DNA of 64,000 nt, from positions 496,001 through 560,000 of the forward strand of contig CAWIVH010000020.1 in assembly GCA_963839475.1 (NCBI GenBank), read 5' to 3'. This document shows positions 17,906-28,077 of the stretch, piece by piece. The stretch is from CAWIVH01 sp963839475 (GTDB taxonomy: Bacteria > Acidobacteriota > UBA6911). The position numbers and the translations under genes are program-made. The notes beneath the pieces are model-generated. The model was not told the DNA's origin. It was given only the letters and a program-made list of their open reading frames with translations, and made no database searches. Each line of letters starts with the position of its first letter. Within the stretch, counting starts at the first letter, position 1.

Positions 17906-18901
17906 ATGGCTGCACACATGGACAATCTTCTTCGGGAACAGCTGAGAGATCGCCGGCAGAGACTCGGGAATGCATTAATGCAGGGTGGAGAATCGGCCCA
18001 ATTGCATGGCCTTCTTCGCGAGGTCGACGCCGCCCTTGAGCGGATGGACCAGGGTTCGTTTGGATTATGCAAGACCTGCCATGAGCCGATTGAAGCGGAC
18101 CGGTTGATCGCCGATCCCCTGGTGGAGTTCTGCCTGGATCACCTCACCGCAGCTCAACAAGCCGACCTTCAGCGGGATTTAGACCTGGCTGCCCAGATCC
18201 AGGCCGGACTGCTCCCTCGACGTGACTTTCAAAACCAGGGTTGGAAGGTTTCTTTTCACTACGAAGCCGCTGGAGTGGTCAGCGGTGATTATTGTGACCT
18301 GATCAGCGGCGATGACGAAAGCGTTTATTTCATGCTGGGAGATGTGTCGGGGAAAGGTGTGGCTGCATCTCTGCTGATGTCACACCTGCATGCCATGTTT
18401 CGCACGTTGCTTCCGCTTGGCCTGCCCCTCGACACGGTGATGCAGCGCGCAAGCCGGGTCTTTTGCGAAAGCACCCTACCCACTCATTTTGCCACCCTGG
18501 TGTGCGGCCGGGCCACGAAACGGGGCGAGATGGAGATCTGCAATGCCGGGCACCTTCCCCCTCTTTTGGTTCAAGGTGGATCGGCCCGGACCGTCGAAGG
18601 GGCCGGCCTTCCCGTGGGTATGTTCTGCGATCAGGCATTCGGCAGCAGCAGGGTTCAGCTTTCACCGGGCGACACCCTCGTGCTTTATACCGACGGGATT
18701 TCAGAGACCGAGAACGAAGAAGGAATCCAGTACGGTGCCGAACGGTTGCATCAATCAATCCGAATATATTGCGATCTTCCGATTGAGAAGTTGATCGCAC
18801 ATTGCATCGGTGAAATCCGGGCATACCGTGGCAGCACTCCCAAGCGCGACGATTTAACGATGATGGCTATTCGCAGGACGGAAGCGACGCGGGTCCAGTA
18901 A
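17906..18901 (+). CDS. SpoIIE-type phosphatase with TraR/DksA-like zinc finger
   Basis: A 331-residue soluble protein. Residues 1-80 look like a DksA/TraR C4-type zinc-finger unit: an acidic coiled helix pair, then ALERMDQGSFGLCKTCHEPI and VEFCLDH giving CxxC...C/H ligands. Residues about 85-325 are a PP2C/SpoIIE phosphatase: AAQIQAGLLPRRDF, VSGDYCDL with the metal Asp, DVSGKGVAASL, NAGHLPPLL, LYTDGISETEN and RDDLTMMAI. GGGGAGG eight bases upstream fixes the ATG. Such phosphatases reset anti-sigma antagonist proteins. The zinc finger could sense redox or metal, or contact RNA polymerase (inference). Confidence 0.88.
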   Translation: MAAHMDNLLREQLRDRRQRLGNALMQGGESAQLHGLLREVDAALERMDQGSFGLCKTCHEPIEADRLIADPLVEFCLDHLTAAQQADLQRDLDLAAQIQAGLLPRRDFQNQGWKVSFHYEAAGVVSGDYCDLISGDDESVYFMLGDVSGKGVAASLLMSHLHAMFRTLLPLGLPLDTVMQRASRVFCESTLPTHFATLVCGRATKRGEMEICNAGHLPPLLVQGGSARTVEGAGLPVGMFCDQAFGSSRVQLSPGDTLVLYTDGISETENEEGIQYGAERLHQSIRIYCDLPIEKLIAHCIGEIRAYRGSTPKRDDLTMMAIRRTEATRVQ

Positions 18902-19194
18902 TCTGCGATGAAATTCATGCGCAGTCCGATTTTCTGACCGTCGAATTTTCCGCAGGGCATGGGCTTTCTTCCAGGTCCATAAAACCATTTTCATCGAGGG
19001 GTGATATAATCCTCCTGATGGACCGAACCGGTTGCGAGTAACTGCTCCGAGACACCTGCTCGTTCTGGTCGGAATAGACCCCGAAGTCCCGGCCAAGACA
19101 TCCGCACGCTGCCTTTCGGGCATCCTCCGCCGATTCCTGTTTTCTCCGCTGGACCAGGTAAAAGTTCTCACTGCCTTGAATTGCGGAGGGATTT

Positions 19195-22100
19195 ATGAAG
19201 GGGATTCATCGCTTCCTTCCGATTCTCCTCATCTCGCTGCTATCGTCGGCTTTTCTCCTATTCCCCCAGAGCCAGCTCCAGGTGGGCTACGCCGTTCTAT
19301 CGATGAATCCGGCCTCGAACCGTCCCGCGGGCATGGCTCTGTTTACCTATAGCTCGGCTGATGGCGTGATCCTGTGGCAGGCCGGTGTCGGAGCCGTCGA
19401 GCCTATTCGATCGGGTCGCATCTTCGTCGACCGCACCGGCGGGACGCGAACCGCCCTGGCGCTGGCCAACCCTTCGAATCAGCAGGTCGGCGTGAAGCTC
19501 GTCTTGAGGGATTCGCAGGGCCACGAGGTCGCGAATGTGACTCAGACATTGAAACCTTATGAGCATGTTCCGCGCTTCGTGGAGGAACTGATTTCAGGCA
19601 TCCCCCAAAGCCTGAACATCGGCAGCCTCACCTTTGAAACCACCGGCGCCGATCAGCGTCTCGCTGCCATAACCCTGAGAGAAAACCGGAATTCCCGCAA
19701 TGAGCCGCTCTACGCGACCCTGCCCGTGGCGGACATGGATGCCTCCGTCAGCAAGCAGTCCCTCACGTTTCCCCAGGTTGCCATCGGAGGAGCATATAAG
19801 ACACAGATCATTCTGATCAGCAAAAGCAGCCAGCAGGTGCGGGGCAAGATCCGCCTCTTCCGCTCCGACGGCACGCCGTTTCAGCTATCTACGGGATCGG
19901 AAATCGCGTATCAGATTGAGGCTCATGGCGCCTATCGGCTCGAACTGAGCGACAGCGGCCCGGTGCAGGCCGGCTATGCAACCATCAGCCTCGATCAGGG
20001 CGACGCGATTCCCTCGGGCACCCTGATATTCCAGATGCTGCGCGACGGCAAACTGATGACCGAAGCCGGCGTCGCCGCGATCCCGGCCACTACCAAAGCC
20101 CGCATCTTTGTCGACCGAGCTGCAACTGAGACGGGCCTGGCGCTGGCCAGCCCCGGCAATCCGGCGACAGCCGTCACGCTGAAATGGCTGGACCGCCTCG
20201 GCCGACCGCTGGGAACAACTGCCGTCAACCTCCCCGCCGGCGGCCACGCAGCGAAATTTGCCTATGAATTGTTCCCTGGCCTGCCTTCGGGTTTTACCGG
20301 GATCCTGGAAATCAATTCTTCGGTGCCGGTCGTGCCGGTCACCTTGATGCTCACCAATAATCAGCGGGACGACCTGATCCTGACCACCATGCCGGTCGCC
20401 GACCTTACCCGCCCGACCGGAGATAAAACCGTCGTGTTTCCGCAGATAGCTTTCGGAGCAGGCTATGAAACCCGGCTAATTCTTATTAACACGGAAATCG
20501 ACAAGGACATTCCGCTGGATCTGAGCTTCTATCAAAGCAATGGCTCACCCCTGACGGTGCCCCTCGCCGGAACCACCAGTTCCAGATTTACGGTGCCGCT
20601 GCCGCAGGGAGCGGCCAATCAGCTGCGCCCGGGAAATGTCGCGACCCTAAAGGAAATCATTCCCGATCTGCTGGACCCTGGAGGATCCGAGATTGCCGTC
20701 AACGCCGGCAGTTCGATATACCTGAATCCGGTGGTCTTGGACAGCAGCGGCAAAATCAGGGACGATTTCCGATTCACTTATGTGCCTACCAATCCTGAAA
20801 TCGCTTTTGTGGACACCCAGGGAAAGCTCTCCGGAAGGCAGGCAGGTTTTTCGACACTCGCGATTTCAAGCAGGAGCAGCGTCAAGGTCCTGACGATTTG
20901 CGTGGTCGGCGTAAGCTCAGGCATAACGGGTTACATCATTCCCGGAACCATTGGCGGGGTGACGCAGGACAGGGCCTACCGGGTCTATACCGCGAGTGTT
21001 ACGGACCAGACGGTCTGGCTGGGAAAATCTGTCACCTCAGCCCCGGAACTTTATGCCGGGGTCAGCCAGAACGCCGGATTAAAAAATGATGTGCGACTGC
21101 AGTCTCTTTTCCGCAACCCCACTTTCCTGGCTGTAGACGAGTTGAACAAGGTGCTTTACGTCAGTGATGCGGGCAACAAGGTGATCCGGCGCATAATCGG
21201 CGGCGTTCCCGGCAAGGTAGATACACTGGCGACGGATAAGACGTGGACCAATCCTCAGGGATTAGCACTCGACACCAACGGATACCTTTGGGTTTGCGAT
21301 ACCGACAGTCACACCATCCGGCGAATCTTCCTGAAGGACGGAAGGGTGGATATTGTCGCCGGGTCGGTGGGCAAAGCAGGGTATGCGGACGGGACAGGCG
21401 ACCAGGCGCGCTTCAACTCGCCGGTTGGAATTGCGGTGGAAACGGAACCGATTGAGTTGCAGCTCGAGCGGGAGAAATCGGGGGCTCCACCACCTACGGC
21501 CTCTGTGATTGTTGTCGATTCCGGCAACAATCGGATTCGACGGGTGAATGCAGCGGGGGTGGTAACCACTATAGGGTCTTTGGGAACAGGCACGACCTCG
21601 GCTGCGGCAGGAGTCTACGAAGGCAGATATGCCGCACAATTCAGCAGCCCGGTAGGCGTGGCCATGGACGCGGCAGGAAATATCTTCGTAAGCGAGCCGG
21701 ACAGCAACAGGGTAAAGATCGTTCTGGCATCGACTGGAAAGGTCGTGCAGGCAGTTCAATCTGGAACCATCGTGAGCCCACGCACTCTAGCTGCCTCACA
21801 ATATGGGCGCATTTTGGTTGGTACCAATCTGGGTACGGCGCAGGAGATCATATATGGTCAGCCTGTAATCACCAGCATTTCACCTGGAACAGTTCCCGCA
21901 AAGGGGGGTGTCAAGGTAACCATCAAGGGAAAGAACTTCGCCCAGGAGACCAGTGTATCTCTAGGCAATAGGACTTTGAGCGGAGTAGAGATCCGCGACA
22001 CGGAAACGATTGCTTTCACGGCAAAAAGTTTACCAAGTGGCCTCCAGACACTATCGGTGGAAAACCGTGGGGGATTAACTCAGCAACCCCTGGTGGTCCA

Positions 22101-24780
22101 GCCGGTATGGCTTGCCGATCTGCCCGCAGGTTCAATCACTACCATTGCGGGCGGAAGTACTTTCGGAGGAGAAGGCAACATAGCTACCTTAGCCTCGATT
22201 GGAGACCCGGTTTCGCTGGCGCTTGATTCCCATGGCAACGTCTACTTAGCAACTTTTCTGAACAATCGTGTTTTAAAAGTCGACCGTAGGACCGGAGTAT
22301 TGACTTCGGTGGCCGGCACGGGCGTGCCAAGAGATGTAGTAGGAGATCGTGGTGACGGTAAACTCGCAACGGCTATTTCGCTATACCACCCATCGAGCAT
22401 TGCCGTGGATCAGGTCGGCAACCTTTTCATTGCGGAAGCTGACCTCGTCCGTTGTGTCAACGCAGAGACCGGCATAATTTCAAAGGTTGCGGGTGGAGGA
22501 TTGAATAGCGGCGACGGAGGTTTGGCTACTTCTGCGATGATATTTCCCGATGGGATCTGGGTTGACCCCGCAGGAAACCTGTTTATCGCAGATGGTCTTG
22601 ATAACCGCGTTCGCAAAGTGGACAGCGCCGGCATTATCACCACTGTGGCAGGCAACGGCCTCCAGGGATTCAGTGGCGACGGGGGCCCCGCAAAATCCGC
22701 CGCTTTAAACTCCCCGTCTAATGTCGTGACTGACCGCTCCGGCAATCTTTATATTGCGGACAAAGCAAACAACCGCGTTAGAAAGGTGGATAGAGCGGGG
22801 ATTATCACAACAATTGCCGGAAATGGAGTATGCGGATTCAGCGGCGACGGCAGCCAGGCTGTGAGTGCCTCCGTTTGCACACCCGGCCAGATCAGCTTTG
22901 ATGAAGCAGGCAACCTTTACATCGCCGATGCCGGAAATGCCCGAATTCGCAAGGTGAATGCCGCCGGCATTATTAGGACCCTCGCCGGAAAAGGAGCGGG
23001 ATTTTCCGGGGATGGTGGTCTGGCGATCGACGCAACCTTCCTCCTCCCTCAAGGTCTGGCAGTTGACTCGGCAGGACAGGTTCTCATCGGAGACTGGGCA
23101 AACTACCGCATTCGTTTGGTGGATACTGATGGCAAGATCTCCACAATTGCGGGCAATGGAAAGCTGAAGCAGTGGGGTGACGGGGAAGTTGCTTGGACTG
23201 CCGCTCTTGTTGCACCTTATGGAATTTTTTCAGATAAGGGTGGGAATCTGTACATTGCAGATTATTTTGGCAGCCGAATTCGCGGGATCGACGGCAAGAC
23301 AGGCATCATTACGACGGTGGCCGGCGGCGGATTACTTACTACCGAGAATAGTCCTGCGCTTGCTTCACTCTTAACCATACCATCAGCCGTTGTAACAGAT
23401 TCTGCAGGAAATCTCCTTTTCGCAGAAGGACCCCTGATTCGCAAGGTAGACGCGGCCACAAAAGTAATCACAACAATCGCCGGAAGGGGGGATTCAACCG
23501 CAGAAAACGTACCTGCCGCGACTGCAAGACTTGATTGGATAGATGGAATCGCCATCGATGGAAAAGACAATTTGTTCCTCTCGCTGCCATCCCAAAACAA
23601 AATAAGAAAAATCGACCATGCCACCGGTTTGATCGCGACCGTCGCGGGAAGCGGGCAGGCGGGCTTTTCAGGAGATGGTGGTCCTGCAACAATGGCTTCA
23701 CTGGACAATCCCGTCGCCCTGGCAGTATCCCCTTCCGGCAATATTTTTCTTGCCGACATGAATAACAACCGAGTTCGCCAAGTGGATTCTAAGGGGATAA
23801 TCACTACAGTGGCAGGAAATGGCGAGCGTTGGTCTTATCCACTACTCTCCGGCGGGCCCGCAACCCAGATGAGCCTCAATCAACCTGTGAGTCTCGCGCT
23901 GGATTCTACAGGCAATCTCTATGTTGGCGACGGGGATTATCGTGTTGTCCGAATGGATGCACCCACAGGAATCCTGACCACAGTTGCTGGTGATTGGGCT
24001 AGCCGCCAATCCGGCTTTGAAGGCGACGGAGGTCCGGCCATCGGCGCCGCATTGAGTACGGCCTGTGGGCTGGCATTTGATCTGTATGGGAATTTGCTGA
24101 TATCTGATCGCGAAAACGCGCGCATCCGGGCGGTCAAGGGACCCATCCCTTTCATTCCACCGCCGCCTATCTCCTGTGACCTGTTCAAAGACAGCTTTGC
24201 GAGCGGCGATTTGAGCGAATGGTATTTCCCTTATGATAATGCGACCTGGAAACTCTCGAACGGAAAGCTTCAGGTTTCCGCTGTACAACCGGGCGAAGTG
24301 ACTCTGGCGGCACACGATCTACAATCTTCAGCCTATTTCAACCTAAGCATGAGGGTACAGCCCGACAATATTGGTGATGGCTTTGGCTTCATGGTTGAGC
24401 TATGGGACCCGTTGACCTTTACAGATAAGTCCGGCAACCAATATCCGGTAGACGGAATTGGGGGCTGGGTGACTGGGAAATCAGAATTCGGTTTGATCCT
24501 CTATGATTATCAGATGAACCTGCTTGTTCCCTTCGATCTCGCCCCGATCACCGAAAATATCACCAGCCTGGGGATGGAGTGGAGCAGCCAAGGAATTTCA
24601 CTGCTGTTGAATGGGACCAAGCGGCTGGAATATCCCGCGGCGAGATTTGGAGCCGGATCTATGAATCCCCCCGATACATATTCCCTGGATCTTCTGGCTG
24701 CCGGAACAACTGCAAAGATAGGCTTCAGCGACATTTGCCAAACGTCTTTGGCGCAGGGACCGACGACGCCAAAGCGTTGA
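19195..24780 (+). CDS. Giant secreted NHL-repeat protein with IPT and jelly-roll domains
   Basis: This protein has 1861 residues in one unbroken frame; the start is set by GGAGGG four bases upstream. Layout: signal peptide (1-25); two or three copies of a beta-rich domain (IFVDRTGG, TALALANPSNQ) at about 30-520; a BIG2-like segment around 500-575; an NHL beta-propeller section from about 640 (VDELNKVLYVSDAGNKVIRRI); an IPT/TIG domain at about 889-965; a long run of NHL repeats (GNLYIADAGNARIRKV, TVAGNGxxGFSGDGGPA) to about 1645; and a C-terminal concanavalin-like domain from about 1660. It is probably a cell-surface or secreted binding protein. The beta-rich domain recurs in the frame at 30598. 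Confidence 0.9.
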   Translation: MKGIHRFLPILLISLLSSAFLLFPQSQLQVGYAVLSMNPASNRPAGMALFTYSSADGVILWQAGVGAVEPIRSGRIFVDRTGGTRTALALANPSNQQVGVKLVLRDSQGHEVANVTQTLKPYEHVPRFVEELISGIPQSLNIGSLTFETTGADQRLAAITLRENRNSRNEPLYATLPVADMDASVSKQSLTFPQVAIGGAYKTQIILISKSSQQVRGKIRLFRSDGTPFQLSTGSEIAYQIEAHGAYRLELSDSGPVQAGYATISLDQGDAIPSGTLIFQMLRDGKLMTEAGVAAIPATTKARIFVDRAATETGLALASPGNPATAVTLKWLDRLGRPLGTTAVNLPAGGHAAKFAYELFPGLPSGFTGILEINSSVPVVPVTLMLTNNQRDDLILTTMPVADLTRPTGDKTVVFPQIAFGAGYETRLILINTEIDKDIPLDLSFYQSNGSPLTVPLAGTTSSRFTVPLPQGAANQLRPGNVATLKEIIPDLLDPGGSEIAVNAGSSIYLNPVVLDSSGKIRDDFRFTYVPTNPEIAFVDTQGKLSGRQAGFSTLAISSRSSVKVLTICVVGVSSGITGYIIPGTIGGVTQDRAYRVYTASVTDQTVWLGKSVTSAPELYAGVSQNAGLKNDVRLQSLFRNPTFLAVDELNKVLYVSDAGNKVIRRIIGGVPGKVDTLATDKTWTNPQGLALDTNGYLWVCDTDSHTIRRIFLKDGRVDIVAGSVGKAGYADGTGDQARFNSPVGIAVETEPIELQLEREKSGAPPPTASVIVVDSGNNRIRRVNAAGVVTTIGSLGTGTTSAAAGVYEGRYAAQFSSPVGVAMDAAGNIFVSEPDSNRVKIVLASTGKVVQAVQSGTIVSPRTLAASQYGRILVGTNLGTAQEIIYGQPVITSISPGTVPAKGGVKVTIKGKNFAQETSVSLGNRTLSGVEIRDTETIAFTAKSLPSGLQTLSVENRGGLTQQPLVVQPVWLADLPAGSITTIAGGSTFGGEGNIATLASIGDPVSLALDSHGNVYLATFLNNRVLKVDRRTGVLTSVAGTGVPRDVVGDRGDGKLATAISLYHPSSIAVDQVGNLFIAEADLVRCVNAETGIISKVAGGGLNSGDGGLATSAMIFPDGIWVDPAGNLFIADGLDNRVRKVDSAGIITTVAGNGLQGFSGDGGPAKSAALNSPSNVVTDRSGNLYIADKANNRVRKVDRAGIITTIAGNGVCGFSGDGSQAVSASVCTPGQISFDEAGNLYIADAGNARIRKVNAAGIIRTLAGKGAGFSGDGGLAIDATFLLPQGLAVDSAGQVLIGDWANYRIRLVDTDGKISTIAGNGKLKQWGDGEVAWTAALVAPYGIFSDKGGNLYIADYFGSRIRGIDGKTGIITTVAGGGLLTTENSPALASLLTIPSAVVTDSAGNLLFAEGPLIRKVDAATKVITTIAGRGDSTAENVPAATARLDWIDGIAIDGKDNLFLSLPSQNKIRKIDHATGLIATVAGSGQAGFSGDGGPATMASLDNPVALAVSPSGNIFLADMNNNRVRQVDSKGIITTVAGNGERWSYPLLSGGPATQMSLNQPVSLALDSTGNLYVGDGDYRVVRMDAPTGILTTVAGDWASRQSGFEGDGGPAIGAALSTACGLAFDLYGNLLISDRENARIRAVKGPIPFIPPPPISCDLFKDSFASGDLSEWYFPYDNATWKLSNGKLQVSAVQPGEVTLAAHDLQSSAYFNLSMRVQPDNIGDGFGFMVELWDPLTFTDKSGNQYPVDGIGGWVTGKSEFGLILYDYQMNLLVPFDLAPITENITSLGMEWSSQGISLLLNGTKRLEYPAARFGAGSMNPPDTYSLDLLAAGTTAKIGFSDICQTSLAQGPTTPKR

Positions 24781-24892
24781 ATAGATGAGATATCTTCAAA
24801 AGCGATCCTATGGATGCTTACACGGTTTGTCGCCGGTCAGTGTATTGCTGCCTCGATCCATGCAGGATTCCTGTTAACGGGAGGGAATTATC

Positions 24893-25978
24893 ATGCGGAT
24901 TATGCGGACAGCCACGATGCTGGCAGTGGTTTTATCAACTGGGGGTCTGTTTGTCCGAGACCCTGCCTTCTCTCAGGCGAAGGTAGATAAGCCCGCTGCA
25001 GCTGAGCCGGCCAGGACAGAAGAGCTCCGGGAACAGGTCATGAAAATGCCGCTCCAGAGTCTCGTGCAGGTCAAACAATCCGATGGCGGAACCTATCGTG
25101 CTCGGCTCGTGGAATTGTCAGACCAGGGAGTTGCCCTTCAGATCATGCACGACCGGGGTGTGGATGGCCGGCAGATCCCGTTGCACCAGCTGAAATCGAT
25201 ACGGGTGGACAGCGGAAGCAAGGACTTGTCGCAACTGGGTGCCATGAAGGGACTCTTTCAGGTCCCGCACGGAAGCCTGGTAGAACTCCGCCTGGAAAAC
25301 GGGGAAAGAATAAAAGGCGTAGTCCAGGAATTCCTGGAAAACAGCTTCGTGTTCAGAATGAGGAATAAAAACCTGTCTTTTGAAACCAGGACGATCTATT
25401 TCGCTCAGGTAATTTCCTTCATGATCAAGGCGGTGGCCAATCTTGGAGGGTTGTCCGCTCCGGAAGCCTTTGAGCTCATTTCAAGCTCGGCCAATACATC
25501 CAGTCTCCAAGGCGAGAAGTCAGGCTCAGCTCTACTGCCGGACGGCACACCGGTAGTCGTTCGACTGCGGCAAACTCTAAGCACCGTCGATGCTCGCGTG
25601 GGAGATATCATCGATCTCGATGTGGTGGAGGAGGTCAAAGCCGGGGAGAGGGTAGTCATTCCAAAAAATGGTGCCGCATGGGGTAAAGTCGCGGAAGTGG
25701 TTCCCAAGCGTCGGATGGGGCGCGGCGCCAGAATCGGCATTGAAATTTCCGGAGCACGGACCGTCGCCGGAGGAACTCTGCTTTTGAAGGCCACTAGGGA
25801 AGCAGCCGGTGGAAGCCGGACCTCGGATATGGTAGGAGCGATGGTAGGAGTCGGGATATTGAATGCAGCCCTTCCGGGTATTTCCGCTCCTTTCTTGCTT
25901 GTTCACGGTGCGGAAACCGCCATCCCCAAAGGAACCCTGATGGTAGCCTATGTTAATGGGGACACCCAGATTCCTTGA
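24893..25978 (+). CDS. Exported hypothetical protein
   Basis: A 361-residue protein with an N-terminal signal segment (TATMLAVVLSTGGLFV) and a GGAGGG ribosome site. Residues about 45-200 contain two SH3-like or Sm-like stretches (SLVQVKQSDGGTYRARLVEL, SLVELRLENGERIKGVVQEF). The C-terminal part (GTPVVVRLRQTLSTVDARVG, GERVVIPKNGAAWGKV) is a beta-barrel-like segment often seen in acidobacterial exported proteins. No function is known to me. The stop codon lies inside a 27-bp tandem repeat, so the last residues (YVNGDTQIP) come from repeat DNA and the original C-terminus may have been replaced. Confidence 0.7.
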   Translation: MRIMRTATMLAVVLSTGGLFVRDPAFSQAKVDKPAAAEPARTEELREQVMKMPLQSLVQVKQSDGGTYRARLVELSDQGVALQIMHDRGVDGRQIPLHQLKSIRVDSGSKDLSQLGAMKGLFQVPHGSLVELRLENGERIKGVVQEFLENSFVFRMRNKNLSFETRTIYFAQVISFMIKAVANLGGLSAPEAFELISSSANTSSLQGEKSGSALLPDGTPVVVRLRQTLSTVDARVGDIIDLDVVEEVKAGERVVIPKNGAAWGKVAEVVPKRRMGRGARIGIEISGARTVAGGTLLLKATREAAGGSRTSDMVGAMVGVGILNAALPGISAPFLLVHGAETAIPKGTLMVAYVNGDTQIP

Positions 25979-26005
25979 GTTAATGGGGACACCCAGATTC
26001 CTTGA
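25952..26005 (+). repeat. Two perfect 27-bp tandem copies with a GGGGACACCC core
   Basis: The 27-base unit starting GTTAATGGGGACACCC occurs at 25952-25978 and again at 25979-26005 without any difference. The first copy contains the stop codon of the preceding gene. The GGGACACCCA core is shared with repeats on both sides of the transposase at 26516. Confidence 0.92.
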
Positions 26006-26515
26006 TTAGGGAGAGTGAAGCTATCCCACTCAGGCATCCCAGTCGATCGAGGGCTTGCGCCTCGTTTCCCAATTCGTCAATTCCTCAATTCGTGGACACC
26101 CATGAATTCGTGGGTAGATTTATGGACACCCATCAATCGGAGATCCAAGGAGGGAACAGATTGTGGACAAATCGTGGATATCCATCAAGTCACTCCTTGA
26201 CGGGGACATTCCCAGTTCACCCGCCGGCCATACCTTATAGTAATGCTGTGGTTGTGTTTTTCCGTTTCCCAAAGACCTGGCGCAGGGGAATCGGCTGTTC
26301 GGATTTGAGGTATCGAGTAGCAATAGTTATACGAAGCGACTACCCGACGGTCAGGTTGGCAGGGGCAGGTGGGCAGCGGTTGTGCGACAAATGATACCGG
26401 AAGCGGTTGATGCGGATGGGCTTAGGCGCAGATGAGCAGAGGCTTCCGCCACCGCGCGCGATTTGTCAGGCGGCGACTGAGGCTCATGGAATGTCCGGCC
26501 GTTTTGCGGGTGCGA
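26006..26515. repeat. Left repeat flank of the RAYT transposase
   Basis: No gene is seen here. The stretch carries scattered short elements: GGACACCCATGAATTCG at 26094-26110, GGACACCCATCAATCGG at 26124-26140, a degenerate GGACA unit near 26165, and CGGGGACATTCCC at 26201-26213. The first is an imperfect inverted copy of elements on the right flank, as expected for REP sequences tied to a RAYT transposase. Confidence 0.65.
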
Positions 26516-27634
26516 TTACACGAATGCGACTCGGGCCGCCGCCGTGCCCTGCAACCAACACCTGCCGAGCTGATCGGCAAAATGACGCAGATTGGCGAGC
26601 AACCCGGCAGCGAGACGAAACCTGGATCCGAAGCGGGTAACCGTGTCTATCCAGGCTTCCGGATTGGCTCCAATCCGATACAGAATCGGAGCCAGATCCG
26701 CATCCATAACCCCCCGCTTGTCCGACCTGATTACGCGTCCCGACCTGTCCACCAGATCGAAATACTCTCCTGCCGTCATCTGCAGAATCCCTCGCCCCCC
26801 GGAACCTGATTGAATGGGACAAAGCCAGCGGGCGGAAAGACCAGTATCCTCGGAGGAATCCGTCGCAGTCGCAAGACTGCTGGGATCTGCATTTCCGGAA
26901 ATACCTGCCTCCATCGATGTGCCTTTGCCGACAGGCATAGACTCCAGATCTTGTGCCGCTGCATCGTTTAGAGCGAAGGCCATCGTCTCCTTCTGCCAGG
27001 TACGGATCCGCTCCTGAATGCTGGTAAAGTCGCTATCCTCGGGAGTTTGCGCCAGTCCGGCCCGGATCGGATTGAGATCCACGTACACCATGCATGCCGC
27101 AATGGCCGCTTCATCGAGCAGCACCTGGGATTTGAACCGACCTTCCCAGAATCGCCCCTTGACCCCATCCTCTTTGTTGGCCTTGCGCGCGATGAATTCG
27201 TTCAGCTGGCCCATGAACCAGCTCAGGCTGCACAGACGACGGCGCAGCTCGGCAATGCGGTTGGGACAGGCTGCCAGGGCGCGGATTTCCTCCTCCGTCG
27301 GCGGAATCGGAGCACCGTTGATGTCGCGATGTCGGGGAGAGAGTAACAACCAGCGGCGGGCTACTTCATCATCCGGCCAGAGGGCGACAATATCGGGACG
27401 TGTGCGCAAAATCGAGTGATAATGATTGAGGAGGATGGCGAAGGCGCAGACTTCGATGGCAAAGATCGCGGCGAGATACCGTAACCTCTCTACCAGCCAC
27501 ACTTTACGGTGGGAAAAGTCCTGTTGCGTCACGGGGTCGAAACCGCACAGGAAAGCGCGGCGGACGCAACGGCTGAAGCAGTGATATACACCTTCTTCTC
27601 CTTCCCGGACATAGGTGCTGCGGGGCATAGCCAT
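26516..27634 (-). mobile_element. REP-associated tyrosine transposase (RAYT, Y1 family)
   Basis: An intact 372-residue transposase of the IS200-like, REP-associated type. The N-terminus (GEEGVYHCFSRCVRRAFLCG) is typical of the large variety, the metal-binding HUH pair reads LLNHYHSILRT, and the segment with the likely nucleophile Tyr is MVYVDLNPIRAGLA. GAGAGGTG precedes the ATG at 27634. RAYTs nick and mobilise short palindromic REP sequences rather than themselves. The flanking DNA is full of GGACACCC-type repeats in both orientations, which fits that role. The C-terminal third is longer than in small RAYTs. Confidence 0.85.
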
Positions 27635-28077
27635 GATTCACCTCTCAGATAGGGTTCTGATATACCTAATGGCGAACCTGGCGAATGAGCCAAAAAAAAG
27701 ATGACGGAATGCGAAAAATCTGCACGGGGCCTGATTTGGGACACCCACTAAGAAGAAAACGGTGGGTCGAGACTGCCAGCTATGAATAAAGTATGGGTGT
27801 CCTTGATCTCACCGTATGGATGTCCATAACTTTGTCTATGATTTATGGGATGCTTGAGAACCCGCTTGAGTGGATGTCCGTAAATCCAACAATCCAACGA
27901 ATTCAATGGGTGTCTTCGGATACTTCCAACGAATTCAATGGGTGTCCTCAGACAGTCGAGCCTTTGAGGGGGAGATTGTGCTTGCCTCTTTGACCCTGGC
28001 TATGGGAGCATTTTGTTGTGTACCATGCATCGGGCCTGTTCTGGCCGTGAAGCAAATCAATATTCGAGGATATAGGA
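27635..28077. repeat. Right repeat flank of the RAYT transposase
   Basis: No gene is seen. Elements: GGGACACCCA at 27738-27747, TGGGTGTCC at 27794-27802, ATGGATGTCCAT at 27816-27827, TGGATGTCC near 27871, and two perfect 22-bp direct copies containing CGAATTCAATGGGTGTC at 27893-27914 and 27925-27946 (32-bp period). Most are in inverse orientation to the left-flank elements. Confidence 0.75.

Noticed and set aside
25952..26005. Possible CRISPR repeat-like array
   Set aside because: The two 27-bp copies are directly adjacent with no spacer, and the other units are irregular. It fits REP-type repeats.
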